NCBI GenBank assembly: GCA_963832835.1
Contig: CAWHVD010000001.1
Span: 1,674,001 to 1,738,000 of the forward strand
Reading direction: 5' to 3'
Source of the DNA: CAVPKN01 sp963832835
GTDB lineage: Bacteria > Chlamydiota > Chlamydiia > Chlamydiales > JAAKFR01
Length of the DNA stretch: 64,000 nt
Below the pieces are notes generated by a model. The model saw only the letters and a list, made by a program, of their open reading frames with translations, did not search any database and was not told the DNA's origin. Each line of letters begins with the position of its first letter. The first letter of the stretch is position 1. Positions 7,936 to 17,552 of this stretch are shown piece by piece. Position numbers and translations under genes: made by a program.

Positions 7936-8859
7936 ATGCGCAAAATAGTATTGGGAGCTCTTCTGCTGTTTGCAGGGTATGCTCTATTTTCAGCAGCACT
8001 GCTACGGCTCACCGATGGCTTTTGCTTAAGCCACATCCAAAGTGATCTAAGTTACTCCCCACACTGGGAAACCGCCTGCCATAATGAAAAGGCTATTCAA
8101 GCTCTTCTGAAACAAAATTTTTACTATATCGGCAAAGGGTCTCAATGCTACGTTTTTGAAAGTGAAGACCACGATGTAGTCTTAAAATTTTTTAGATTCC
8201 CTCGCTACCGCCTCCACACTCTTGCCCAGCACATCACAGCTCCTGCTTTTGTGGCAGAGATCCAAAATAAAAGATTGGCAATGAAACAGCACAAGCTCAA
8301 CACCCTGTTTGCAAGCTGTAAACTTGCACACCAAGAGCTACGAGAAGAAACTCAGCTGATCTACCTCCACCTCAACAAAACCCATCGCCTCAACCAAACA
8401 GTTGTTCTTTATGACAAACTCAAAAGGCCTTTTCCGATCCTCATCGATGAGTATGAATTTATCATCCAGAAAAAAGGTGAACAAATTTTCCCTTACCTCA
8501 CTCACCTGCTCGAGCAAGGAAAAAGACAGGAGGCAAAAGAAGCGCTGGCACATCTTGCCGCGCTCTTAAAAACACGCTTACAAAAAGACATTGCAGACAA
8601 CGATGCGATGATCCACAAAAATTTAGGATTTCGCAATCAAAAAGCATTCTTTTTAGACATAGGAGGCTTTGAGCGTGGATCATCTATCCACCCCGAGCGC
8701 ATTCTCTGGCAGACCACCCAGCGCCTCCGCACCTGGCTAAACACCCACGATCCCGAGCTTTCCACCTATTTTGAGCAAACCCTACGCAACAGTGCGACGG
8801 CGAGTAAAACGTCTCATCAAGTCTGCAACAAAATCCCGTTTCTGATGGAAGGCATCTAA
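7936..8859 (+). CDS. Membrane-anchored protein with possible kinase-like fold
   Basis: A 307-residue protein with an N-terminal hydrophobic anchor (about residues 4-24). A domain follows that reads like a diverged kinase fold: a glycine-rich strand YIGKGSQCYVFES (about 69-81), a VVLKFF strand with a candidate ATP-binding lysine, a late loop DIADNDAMIHKNLGF (about 223-237) resembling the catalytic D/N loop, and FFLDIGGF resembling the metal-binding DFG. Spacing differs slightly from classic kinases, so activity is uncertain. It starts 2 bp after the DUF4019-like gene. Its last 78 bp overlap the convergent large gene at 8782. Confidence 0.65.
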   Translation: MRKIVLGALLLFAGYALFSAALLRLTDGFCLSHIQSDLSYSPHWETACHNEKAIQALLKQNFYYIGKGSQCYVFESEDHDVVLKFFRFPRYRLHTLAQHITAPAFVAEIQNKRLAMKQHKLNTLFASCKLAHQELREETQLIYLHLNKTHRLNQTVVLYDKLKRPFPILIDEYEFIIQKKGEQIFPYLTHLLEQGKRQEAKEALAHLAALLKTRLQKDIADNDAMIHKNLGFRNQKAFFLDIGGFERGSSIHPERILWQTTQRLRTWLNTHDPELSTYFEQTLRNSATASKTSHQVCNKIPFLMEGI

Positions 8860-11403
8860 CACACCTAATCTGTTAACAATAAGGAGTAGATTCCTGGCCT
8901 CAAGTTCAGTTTTTTGGGCAGCTTCCAACATTTCCCCTTTTTCCCCAGCGCCTGCTTGCCTCATGAGGTTGATATCCTGCTCGAGCCTAGATTTCAAATC
9001 CCGAAGAGCTTGTTCAAGGGGTGTAATCTTTATGGACATATTGCTAAATTCTCTGTCGATGCTTTGCAAAGAGTTGATATGAAGTGAGAATTTATTAATC
9101 AGATGGAGGCGCAGGTCTTCATCCTCGGGATGAGCCTCGAGCTTACGCTCTAAAATCATAATCTTTTCGAGATGCTGCTGATATTTGTTCAGTAACTTCA
9201 GGATGGACTCCACATTCTCTTTTTCTACTTTGTTGTCTTCCAAATACTTCTGCCAAGGAGCTCTGCCCATTGATGCACTATACTTCATCAATGGAGAACT
9301 TGGATTAGGCACTAGCTCTTTTAAAAAATCCTTATCCCAGCTCATCGGTTGCTTAGCTAGACGATCCATCTCTATTACGAAAGTCTGATTACGATCAAAT
9401 TCTGCAGAAATGCTCCATGAGGATAACATGCGTAAACTCGCTTCTATGTTTTTTACCTCTGTAGATACCCCTGCGTATCGTGGGCCCACTTTTTTTTGAG
9501 CATTTTTAAGATCAAGAAGAGCATCAGTGAGCTTTTGTTTGTACGTATTGATCGCATCTTCTAGATCATTCAAGCTCTGTTTTTTACCGAACGTGGCTTT
9601 GAATTCTTTGGAAAGCACATTGAGTTTGGGAATTTGCTTATCCACTACTTTTTTGAATTCTTTTTGCAAGATGACATTTTCTGGATCTGCATCCAGATTC
9701 CTTTTTGCCCGATCAAGAGGGTAAACTTCTTTCAAATAAGCATCATACCAAGTACTCAGCTTTTGGATTTTTGCCAAATCCCAGCCCTTATCCTTGAGAA
9801 CATCCATGAAAGTCTGATCTCGGGCATGGGGCCCTTGAAGAAGGGCTCTGGATACTGTCTCAGTGGGGGGAGCGACCAAACCCAGATCGTTATATAACTT
9901 GTTTACGTAAGCGATCCGCTCTTCTATTAAACCAACAATACCATCTGCCTCTTTTTGCAATCCCTGCACAGTTTGAAGGTCTGATTTTGGTGAATACAGT
10001 TCTCTAGCTGCTTGGGACAATAAACGTAATTGACCCAACCCACCATGCTTTTGCAATTCACGATGTAACTGATTAATCTGTGGCATTACCTTACGTGCCA
10101 ATTCCTTAAGTTGCGCCTGTAATGCCCGTTTTTTGGTCGGGTCAGCTTCCATATTGATCGCTTGCTGAGCTTGTTTAAGGGGGCGGATGTGTGCAGCATA
10201 TTGATTGGTGAGGTTTGTAAAAGCCGTTATCTTTTCTAAACTCCAACCGTGTTTATTACGGATATCCTTCCATTGCTTATGAAGAGGATGATGAGCCTGC
10301 ATAAGACCTTTATGATCAAAAAAATACATCAATCGTTGATTTTGTACAAAAAGACTATTGAATATTGGAAGCGCATCTTCTTCTGTTCTTAAACGGTCCT
10401 TTAGTTGATCGGAAACTAAGCCTGCTTCTTCGGCAACAGGGATACCTGCTTCTCGAGCCTTCTTAATGCTTTCAACAAAATTCAGTTGATGTACTTGACC
10501 TATCTTTTTGATGTTGCTTAAATCATCAAGGATCTGTTGAGCATCAGGCAGTCCAGCCTTTATGGCGAATTTTTGAAATGCTTTCTGAACTTGTGGTGCA
10601 TTGAATCGCTCAGCTGCAAAGTGAACATTACGAACTTTTTCTAGCAGTTTAGGTAAATCATCCTTTATCAATACTGTAAAAGCCTCGAGTGCAGCCTCGT
10701 ATTCATTTGTGTTTGCAAGATCAACCAATTTTTGAAATGCTTCATCCCATTCTTGCAGTGCCGCGTAGAGTGGGACAAAGTGGTTAAAAATAAAAGCACT
10801 GCCTAGATCGGAAATACCATGCTTGCGCATCACACTCTCAAATAGTTCTCTATTGCCCTGATAGGCATTAACAAACGTCCCTATTCTTTCTGTCATCTCT
10901 TCGTTAAATTCCTGATAATTACTGAGACTTGCGGCCAAAGGGGTAGAGGTCACCTCTACTTGGATAACAACCTCGCCACGGTCCAAAGCTTTTGCATTGG
11001 CTGCCACATCTGTAGAAGCGTTGATACTTTTTTTCTTTTTGCCTCCCGTAATGGCGTTAACTGCAGTTTTCAGTGTTTTGAGAACACCTGCGCTTTCACC
11101 TGCCTGATCAGTAAGTAAATTTTTCCATCCATCTGCTTCTTTAACAAAGATACCATCCTCTGTCATCTCTAGAACAGTACCTTGTTGATCGAATGCTTTC
11201 CAAGCAGCAGCATTTGCACCCAATTGCCTAATTGTCTTTATAGCACTTTCTACTTTGCGATTTTCAGTAGGATTCAGCTTTGGCGTTACCCAAAGCTTAG
11301 TTCGTTCGTTCCAAACAGCGATAGTGACCTTCAAGCGACCTTCTATTTGTCCGCCACTTTGAGGCACGGTACTTTCTTTTTCTCTTCGCACGCCACCAGA
11401 CAT
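8782..11403 (-). CDS. Large helical repeat protein, paralogue 1
   Basis: An 873-residue, almost entirely helical, charged protein with no signal peptide or membrane segment. The N-terminal 130 residues (from KVTIAVWNERTKLWVTPKLN through GIFVKEADGWKNLL) match the N-terminus of the neighbour at 11616. A shared module follows (about 165-300) around SAFIFNHFVPLYAALQEWDE. At least three internal repeats of about 150 residues come after that, each with a W...KI..L...Y pattern, then a hydrophobic/acidic ADP or EDP turn, then L..L.KEF (for example GWDLAKIQKLSTWYDAYLKE). Function is unknown; a secreted effector or structural protein is possible. The 3' end overlaps 7936-8859 by 78 bp. Confidence 0.75.
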   Translation of the reverse strand: MSGGVRREKESTVPQSGGQIEGRLKVTIAVWNERTKLWVTPKLNPTENRKVESAIKTIRQLGANAAAWKAFDQQGTVLEMTEDGIFVKEADGWKNLLTDQAGESAGVLKTLKTAVNAITGGKKKKSINASTDVAANAKALDRGEVVIQVEVTSTPLAASLSNYQEFNEEMTERIGTFVNAYQGNRELFESVMRKHGISDLGSAFIFNHFVPLYAALQEWDEAFQKLVDLANTNEYEAALEAFTVLIKDDLPKLLEKVRNVHFAAERFNAPQVQKAFQKFAIKAGLPDAQQILDDLSNIKKIGQVHQLNFVESIKKAREAGIPVAEEAGLVSDQLKDRLRTEEDALPIFNSLFVQNQRLMYFFDHKGLMQAHHPLHKQWKDIRNKHGWSLEKITAFTNLTNQYAAHIRPLKQAQQAINMEADPTKKRALQAQLKELARKVMPQINQLHRELQKHGGLGQLRLLSQAARELYSPKSDLQTVQGLQKEADGIVGLIEERIAYVNKLYNDLGLVAPPTETVSRALLQGPHARDQTFMDVLKDKGWDLAKIQKLSTWYDAYLKEVYPLDRAKRNLDADPENVILQKEFKKVVDKQIPKLNVLSKEFKATFGKKQSLNDLEDAINTYKQKLTDALLDLKNAQKKVGPRYAGVSTEVKNIEASLRMLSSWSISAEFDRNQTFVIEMDRLAKQPMSWDKDFLKELVPNPSSPLMKYSASMGRAPWQKYLEDNKVEKENVESILKLLNKYQQHLEKIMILERKLEAHPEDEDLRLHLINKFSLHINSLQSIDREFSNMSIKITPLEQALRDLKSRLEQDINLMRQAGAGEKGEMLEAAQKTELEARNLLLIVNRLGVLDAFHQKRDFVADLMRRFTRRRTVA

Positions 11404-11498
11404 AAAAATCTCAAAGTAAAATTAACTTAATTAGATTGTAAATGATTTTTTGTTCATTTTCAAATAATTATAATTAATAAAGAAAAGATGAATTATTT

Positions 11499-11613
11499 GT
11501 AACTATTCAGGCAATCCAGCTCTTCGGTTAAAAGCCCCCCTGTGGTGACTATCCGCTCCCAGCTTGGCAAAGTGAGCCTGCCTTAAAGATTCTGCTGGCT
11601 CGTGAATAGTCAC
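11499..11613. mobile_element. Miniature element B, copy 1
   Basis: A 115-bp palindromic element with ends GTAACTATTC and GAATAGTCAC. It is flanked by AATTATTT on both sides, an 8-bp target duplication. It lies 2 bp beyond the stop codon of the gene at 11616-13739, in the gap between the two paralogues. Other copies are at 14073, 40126 (interrupted) and 56252. Confidence 0.85.
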
Positions 11614-11615
11614 AA

Positions 11616-13739
11616 TTATTTTTGAGGAAGATCTTTGTATATCTTACTGATATAAGCGAGCCGATCTTCCATCAATTGGACTTGAGATTGGGCTTCGGCC
11701 TGCAATTTTTGGGAAGCGGCTTGACGCTTAGAGCTTTTGAGCTCGGGAGCTGCTCCAAATTCTTTAGTTGCATCCAAAACAGTACGCATTTGGTCCATGC
11801 CCCCTAATCGCTTTAATTCCTTTTGCAATGTTCGGAGCTCAGGCAATCGCGTTTTTGCCAATTCTTGGAACTGTTTTTGCAAAGTTGCTTTTCTGTTTGG
11901 ATTCGTCTCCGTGGCAATTCCCTGCTCTGCTTGGCTGAAGGGACGAATAAATGCAGCATAATCATTCATGAGATCAGCAAATTGAGCTATATTATTAAAC
12001 GGCCAATTGTATTTTTGGAGAATGCCCCTCCATACCTTGTTTAGGGGGTGGGCCGGATGCATTAGGCCTCCAAAATTAAACATATACACAAATTTTTCGT
12101 CGGTATCAAAAAGGCGCGTAAATTGTGGCAAGGCCATTTCTTCTGCTTTGATGCGCGATTCGATTTCTAGTAAAGCGTGTTTTGACCGAGCTGAAACCGG
12201 AATGTGCGCCTTTTGTGCCTTTTCAATCGCCTCGGTGTACATCAATTGCTGTTTGATTGCAGCCCTTTCGGTCTCTAAATCAGCCAAAACCTGATTAGGG
12301 TTAAGTAGCCCGACCTGGGCAGCAAATGCCTTAACGGCAGCTTGAACGCCAGCATCCTTAAGGAGCTTAAGGGTAAAATAGACATTGCGCACACAAGCTG
12401 TCAGTGCGGCATGCAAATCCTCCATAACAGTTGTATATTCTTCAAGTGCAGCTTGATATTCCTTTGCATTCGCAAGATCAACCACTTTCTGCATGCGCCC
12501 ATTCCATAGCTTAAGCACATCGCAAAAAGAGACATAGTGGTTAAAAATAAAAGCACTATCAAGGGCGCTAATCCCATACTCACCCATCACTTTATCAAAT
12601 TGCTCTGCATTCTCTTCATATGTTTCAACGAAGGAACTGATTCGTTTGGCAAACTCTTGATTGAGCTGAAGGTTGTAATTCAGACTCGCAACCATAGGAG
12701 TAAATGCGAGTTCTTTTCGTAGCTTTTTAGTCTCGGCTTGCATGCCGTTTAAAGCTTCTTGCCATATGCCTTCATTAGCAATTTTCTTAAGTTTAGGATC
12801 GCTACCTTCTTGTATTCCTAATAAGAGAGTGTCTAGATTAGCGGCATGACTCAAAGCATGCTCTAAATCAAGCATAAAGGGTAATCGGGGTTCTGTTAAG
12901 GAGCGCCCTTTTGCTACCTTTTGAGGGATAACAAGCGCGCTACAAGCACGGATATAGGCAGGATAATGTTCCTGCATATGAGCGCAAAAATAGCTTATCG
13001 CTTCTTTCATGTTTCCATCATCGAGCTTTAATAACGTGTTCTCCAAAATGTTTACTGCGCGGTCTGATTGAGCCTTAAGTGCTTCTAACGCCCCCTTATG
13101 CTCCTGGATTTCTTTCTCAGTCCATCCACGAGCTGTTAGATCTTCTGAAAAAACCGGATTATCAAATGCGATTAACGCTTCGGCTACCTTTTGATTAAAT
13201 GCATGCTCTTTGCCCAAGGAAGCTCTTATCACTTCTGTAACCTGCCCAAGAAGAGGCGAGGGTTGAGGAAGCACTCGTACCTGGATCACTACTTCTTCTT
13301 GATGCAAACTCTCCGCGTTCACCGCAACCTCATCCGAAGCCTGCTTTCTATTTTCATTTTTTTCCAATACACCAGTTACAGCCCTCAGAGTCTTACGGAC
13401 ATTCGTACGTAAAGTCCCAGCCCCCCCCACTGTCGGATCATCAAGAAGATCGGTCCATACTTGCCCCTTTTTGACAAAAACTCCCTCACCCGACAGCTCC
13501 AGAATAGCTCCCTCTTCCTTGAATGCATTCCAAATCCCAAGACCTGCATCTTCACCCGCTTTCCTGATAGATGAAATAGCCCTCTCTAGAGCAAGACTCT
13601 CTCCCTCATTCAAGTCCGGTGTTTCCCATTTGTTAGTGTCTTTATTTTTGATTGCGACACTTATTTTTAAAGGACTTAGAGTTTGCCCATTGCCTCGTAC
13701 AATTCCCCCATTTCTTTTTTCCGGTATTCTAGCAGACAT
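11616..13739 (-). CDS. Large helical repeat protein, paralogue 2
   Basis: A 707-residue protein and tandem paralogue of 8782-11403. Shared blocks include the N-terminal KISVAIKNKDTNKWETPDLN and GVFVKKGQVWTDLL, the module SAFIFNHYVSFCDVLKLWN (about residues 400-420), VDLANAKEYQAALEEYT, and the later HPLNKVWRGILQKYNWPFNN. This copy has an extra region at about 165-345 (HYPAYIRACSALVIPQ) and lacks the C-terminal repeats of its neighbour. No catalytic motif, signal peptide or membrane helix is visible. The duplication and divergence suit a host-interaction protein (inference). Confidence 0.75.
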   Translation of the reverse strand: MSARIPEKRNGGIVRGNGQTLSPLKISVAIKNKDTNKWETPDLNEGESLALERAISSIRKAGEDAGLGIWNAFKEEGAILELSGEGVFVKKGQVWTDLLDDPTVGGAGTLRTNVRKTLRAVTGVLEKNENRKQASDEVAVNAESLHQEEVVIQVRVLPQPSPLLGQVTEVIRASLGKEHAFNQKVAEALIAFDNPVFSEDLTARGWTEKEIQEHKGALEALKAQSDRAVNILENTLLKLDDGNMKEAISYFCAHMQEHYPAYIRACSALVIPQKVAKGRSLTEPRLPFMLDLEHALSHAANLDTLLLGIQEGSDPKLKKIANEGIWQEALNGMQAETKKLRKELAFTPMVASLNYNLQLNQEFAKRISSFVETYEENAEQFDKVMGEYGISALDSAFIFNHYVSFCDVLKLWNGRMQKVVDLANAKEYQAALEEYTTVMEDLHAALTACVRNVYFTLKLLKDAGVQAAVKAFAAQVGLLNPNQVLADLETERAAIKQQLMYTEAIEKAQKAHIPVSARSKHALLEIESRIKAEEMALPQFTRLFDTDEKFVYMFNFGGLMHPAHPLNKVWRGILQKYNWPFNNIAQFADLMNDYAAFIRPFSQAEQGIATETNPNRKATLQKQFQELAKTRLPELRTLQKELKRLGGMDQMRTVLDATKEFGAAPELKSSKRQAASQKLQAEAQSQVQLMEDRLAYISKIYKDLPQK

Positions 13740-13851
13740 AATTTTCTTTCATAAATCGATATAGTTAAATATTAATTCATTTTTCATTCTATTTCAAAAT
13801 AATATTCTTTATAATAATTAAGTTAATTGCCTCTATACCTGTTAGGTCATT

Positions 13852-13940
13852 CCAGCAGCCTGAAAGAGTGGGACTGCACTAGCCCAAGGCAATGCCCTGG
13901 GTTTTGGCAACCAACATCATGCAGCCTGTATGGCTGCGAC
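13852..13940. repeat. Palindromic repeat E, half copy
   Basis: Only one arm of repeat E remains: CAGCCTGAAAGAGTGGGA, AGCCCAAGGCAATGCCCTGG and the end CAGCCTGTATGGCTGCGAC. It lies in the 635-bp gap 13740-14373, which otherwise holds AT-rich sequence, element D2 with B2 inside it, and the rpsA leader. Confidence 0.8.
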
Positions 13941-13958
13941 AAATCTGAAAGACTTAAA

Positions 13959-14245
13959 CCTAAAAACGGCAGTTGGAGACGGCAAATTGACGCAATCTTT
14001 TGATCCAAAATCGCTTCCATTAGGGGGCCCCCTTCACCATTTGGGAATGTGCGCCCCCTATTAAAAGTGATTGTGACTATTCACGAGCCAGCAGAATCCT
14101 TAGGGCAGGCCCACTTTGCCAAGCTGGGAGTGGATAGTCACCACAGGGAGGCTTTTAACCGAAAAGATGGATTACCTGAATAGTTACAAATGATTCTAAA
14201 TCAAAATCTTGCATCACTTTACCATCTCGAACTGCCGTTTTTAGG
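13959..14245. mobile_element. Miniature element D, interrupted by B
   Basis: The ends CCTAAAAACGGCAGTT and AACTGCCGTTTTTAGG are inverted, flanked by TTAAA on both sides (13954-13958 and 14246-14250). Without the inserted B copy at 14073-14187 it matches the reverse complement of the uninterrupted copy at 27782-27944 closely. Confidence 0.88.
14073..14187. mobile_element. Miniature element B, copy 2, inside D
   Basis: A 115-bp B element (GTGACTATTC to GAATAGTTAC) inserted in D. The left flank AAAGTGATT and right flank AAATGATT look like an imperfect 8-9-bp target duplication. The uninterrupted D sequence at 27782-27944 confirms the junctions. Confidence 0.87.
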
Positions 14246-14373
14246 TTAAATGTCAGAGTGGGTTATCAAAACCAAGCCCATTCAAAAAACAGAAATCGGG
14301 ATAGGAAAGAGCTACTTGCGTTTTTTTAGGAAGAGCTTTACACTGCATCCCTACCATAAGGAGAATTATATAA

Positions 14374-16104
14374 ATGCCAAAACACCCTGAATATACATGG
14401 ACAGCAAAAAATATTCTTGATGACATCGATTATCATGAATCCGATGCAGAAACATTTAAAAAACTCCTCCAAGGCCACAGAGCTGAGGGAGATAAGCCAG
14501 CTGCAGACATGGCTCCGGGGACTATCCTCCGCGGGCGTATCGTCGAGATCGGCAAAGACTATGTTGTCGTCGATGTAGGCCTAAAATCGGAAGGGCTAGT
14601 GCCCACAGCCGAATTTAGTGACCCCGACGAGCTCGTCTTAGGTAATGAAGTCGAAGTGTATCTGGACAGAGCCGAAGACGAACACGGTCAGATCGTTCTT
14701 TCTCGCGAAAAAGCGGCGCGACAAAGACAGTGGGAATTCATTCTCGAGCATTGTGAAGAGGGCTCTATTGTTAAAGGGAAGATCATCCGTAAGGTCAAAG
14801 GGGGCCTCATGGTGGATATCGGGATGGAGGCATTCCTTCCCGGATCGCAGATCGACAACAAGCGTATCAAAAACCTCGATGATTACCTTGGCAAGACATG
14901 CGAATTCAAAATCCTTAAGATTAATATCGAAAGAAAGAACGTTGTGGTCTCAAGACGCGAATTGCTCGAAGCAGAACGCATTTCTAAGAAAGCTGAGCTG
15001 CTAGAGACGATCCAAGTCGGCGATGTCCGCACCGGCGTTGTGAAAAACATCACAGACTTCGGTGTTTTCCTTGATCTAGAGGGAATCGACGGTCTACTGC
15101 ACATTACCGATATGACTTGGAAGCGGATTAAGCATCCATCCGAGATCGTTGACTTGGGCCAAGAGCTCGAAGTGATGATCTTGAGCATCGACAAAGATAA
15201 AGGACGGGTTGCCCTCGGCCTCAAGCAAAAAGAGCATAATCCTTGGGATGATATCGAGAAAAAATACCCTCAAGGGACTCGCATCAAAGGGAAAATCGTC
15301 AAACTCCTTCCCTATGGCGCATTCATTGAGATCGAGCCGGGCATTGAAGGACTGATCCATGTTTCAGAAATGTCATGGGTGAAAAATGTCACCGATCCAA
15401 GCGAAGTGGTCAATAAAGGCGACGAGGTCGAAGCAATTGTCCTGTCTGTCCAAAAAGAGGAGGGTAAAATCTCCTTAGGGATCAAGCAAACTGAGCATAA
15501 CCCTTGGGATGAGGTCGAGAAAAAATACCCTCTTGGCGCCAGCGTAAAAGCCGAAGTGAAAAGTTTGACAAACTATGGTGCCTTTGTAGAGCTTGAGCCT
15601 GGTATTGAAGGGCTGATCCACATCTCTGATATGAGCTGGATCAAGAAAGTTTCCCATCCATCAGAGCTCTTCAAGAAAGGTGATAAAGTTGAGTCCATCA
15701 TCCTTTCGGTCGACAAGGAAAGTAAAAAAATCACGTTAGGCGTGAAACAACTGAGCACCAACCCTTGGGAAGAGATCGAAAAAACGATTCCGGTGGGTTC
15801 TTTGGTAAAAGGAGTGGTCACCAAGATCACAGCTTTTGGCGCATTTGTTGAACTGGAGAATGGCATTGAGGGATTGATCCATGTCACAGAGCTCTCCGAC
15901 CAGGCTTTTGCCAAGGTTGAAGATGTCCTCTCAGTGGGAGATGCAGTCACTACAAAAGTGATCAAGCTCGATCCGGAACATAAGAAAGTCTCTCTTTCTG
16001 TCAAAGAGTATCAGGTGGAGCGCAACCAAGTGAACCGCGATGACATCGTGGTTGGTGGAGATGCAGAAACTGCAGATGAAGATGATACTGTGGTAGCAGA
16101 GTAA
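14374..16104 (+). CDS. rpsA: 30S ribosomal protein S1
   Basis: Binds mRNA on the 30S subunit and helps initiation. The 576-residue protein has six S1 (OB-fold) domains. The four central ones are clearly visible through the repeated pattern G.V..I..FGAFVELE.GIEGLIHVSEMSW, followed by NPWD/NPWE linkers. Length is normal for the family. AAGGAG lies upstream of the ATG with a somewhat long spacer. It heads the rpsA-nusA-infB-rbfA-truB-ribF series but is followed by hairpins at 16118-16188, so it may be partly its own transcript. Confidence 0.98.
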   Translation: MPKHPEYTWTAKNILDDIDYHESDAETFKKLLQGHRAEGDKPAADMAPGTILRGRIVEIGKDYVVVDVGLKSEGLVPTAEFSDPDELVLGNEVEVYLDRAEDEHGQIVLSREKAARQRQWEFILEHCEEGSIVKGKIIRKVKGGLMVDIGMEAFLPGSQIDNKRIKNLDDYLGKTCEFKILKINIERKNVVVSRRELLEAERISKKAELLETIQVGDVRTGVVKNITDFGVFLDLEGIDGLLHITDMTWKRIKHPSEIVDLGQELEVMILSIDKDKGRVALGLKQKEHNPWDDIEKKYPQGTRIKGKIVKLLPYGAFIEIEPGIEGLIHVSEMSWVKNVTDPSEVVNKGDEVEAIVLSVQKEEGKISLGIKQTEHNPWDEVEKKYPLGASVKAEVKSLTNYGAFVELEPGIEGLIHISDMSWIKKVSHPSELFKKGDKVESIILSVDKESKKITLGVKQLSTNPWEEIEKTIPVGSLVKGVVTKITAFGAFVELENGIEGLIHVTELSDQAFAKVEDVLSVGDAVTTKVIKLDPEHKKVSLSVKEYQVERNQVNRDDIVVGGDAETADEDDTVVAE

Positions 16105-16117
16105 AGACGGTTAAGCT

Positions 16118-16188
16118 CACCTGCTTTGCAGGTGGGCGAAGTGTTTTTTTGCTCAGCAAAAACCGAAGGTTCCAATCCTTCGGTTTTT
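16118..16188 (+). terminator. Two hairpins after rpsA
   Basis: The first is CACCTGC/GCAGGTG (16118-16134) with a T-run a little downstream. The second is AAAAACCGAAGG/CCTTCGGTTTTT (16158-16188), a good Rho-independent terminator. Together they fall between rpsA and nusA. Confidence 0.8.
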
Positions 16189-16263
16189 AAATTTAGTATG
16201 AGAGCCTTAGAAAGGCCAGTATGGTTATCTCGCCCAGCGTGGGCGGTTATTTAGGGAGTAAGA

Positions 16264-17550
16264 ATGAACAAAGATCTCGTGGCCATTTTTGAATACATGG
16301 AACGTGAAAAAGGCATCAAGCGTGATGTTGTTGTTGGCGCGATTGAGTCGGCGCTCAAAGCAGCAGCCCGCAAAAGCATCAAAGATGAAGCCAATGTTTC
16401 CGTCCAGATCAACCCTAAATCGGGCGACATCGAAGTTTACTGTGAAAAAGAAATTGTTGAAGAGGTCGAATACCCTGCTCTGGAAATTTCATGGGAAACT
16501 GCTCAAGAGCTCGATCCTGATTGCCAACTTGGACAGTTTATCGATGTGGTGGTGACTCCCAAAAATTTTGGCCGGATCGCTGCCCAGACAGCTCGTCAGA
16601 TCATTGCTCAAAAGTTGCGTGGTGCTGAACGAGATGTGATTTATGAGGAGTATCGACACCGTACCAACGAAATTGTTTCAGGTTTGGTCAAACGCTTTCA
16701 ACGCGGCGCAAACTTAATTGTTGATTTGGGAAAAGTGGAAGCACTCCTTCCTGCGCGCAACTACCCTAAAACCGAAAAATATAAAATTGGCGATAAAATT
16801 TACGCTCTGCTTTACGAAGTGCAAGATCTAGAAAATGGCAGTGCCGAAGTGATTTTGACACGCAGCCATCCAGAATTTGTTAAACGTCTCTTTATACAAG
16901 AAGTCCCGGAACTAGAAGACGGGACGATTGAAATCATCGCTATCGAGAGGGATGCAGGCTACCGCACAAAAATGACAGTCCGTTCTACCGATCTAAAGGT
17001 CGACCCTGTAGGCGCGTGTGTGGGTATGCGAGGAAACCGCGTTAAAAATGTCATCCGCGAATTGAATAACGAGAAAATCGACATTATCCCTTACAGCAAG
17101 GATACTGTCACTTTGCTTCAAAACATCCTCTCTCCGATCGAAATCCGTAAGATTGGTGTAAACGAAGAAGAGAATGTGGTCGCCATCGTAGTCGATGATG
17201 CAGATTATGCAGCTGTGATCGGAAAACGGGGCATGAATGCCCGGTTGACAGGTCAATTGATTGGCTATGAGCTGGAGGTCCAGCGCATGAGCGAATACAA
17301 TAAGGCCCTTGAGATCCAACGGATGCAGCTTGCTGAATCCGAAGATCCAAATCTCGATAAGCCTCTTGAAATTCCAGGCATTAACCGCCTGGTAGTTGAA
17401 AACCTTGCCCAATCAGGTTTTGAGTCGCTAAGAAAAGTTTTGCAAGCTTCTGCCGAAGAGCTCGCCAAAGTCCCAGGGGTCAGCATTGATATGGCCTACA
17501 AGGTTTTGGAAGAGGCTAGCAAGACCCCGAATAAACCCTGCGGAGAATAA
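16264..17550 (+). CDS. nusA: Transcription termination/antitermination factor NusA
   Basis: Binds RNA polymerase and nascent RNA. The 428-residue protein has the N-terminal polymerase-binding domain (MNKDLVAIFEYME), an S1 domain (GLVKRFQRGANLIVDLGKVE) and two KH domains (GACVGMRGNRVKNVIRELN and AAVIGKRGMNARLTGQLIGY). It ends with one short helix-hairpin-helix-like region (LAQSGFESLRKVLQASAEEL). The long acidic C-terminal repeats of E. coli NusA are absent, as in many bacteria. GGGAG precedes the ATG. infB follows after 2 bp. Confidence 0.98.
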   Translation: MNKDLVAIFEYMEREKGIKRDVVVGAIESALKAAARKSIKDEANVSVQINPKSGDIEVYCEKEIVEEVEYPALEISWETAQELDPDCQLGQFIDVVVTPKNFGRIAAQTARQIIAQKLRGAERDVIYEEYRHRTNEIVSGLVKRFQRGANLIVDLGKVEALLPARNYPKTEKYKIGDKIYALLYEVQDLENGSAEVILTRSHPEFVKRLFIQEVPELEDGTIEIIAIERDAGYRTKMTVRSTDLKVDPVGACVGMRGNRVKNVIRELNNEKIDIIPYSKDTVTLLQNILSPIEIRKIGVNEEENVVAIVVDDADYAAVIGKRGMNARLTGQLIGYELEVQRMSEYNKALEIQRMQLAESEDPNLDKPLEIPGINRLVVENLAQSGFESLRKVLQASAEELAKVPGVSIDMAYKVLEEASKTPNKPCGE

Positions 17551-17552
17551 CT

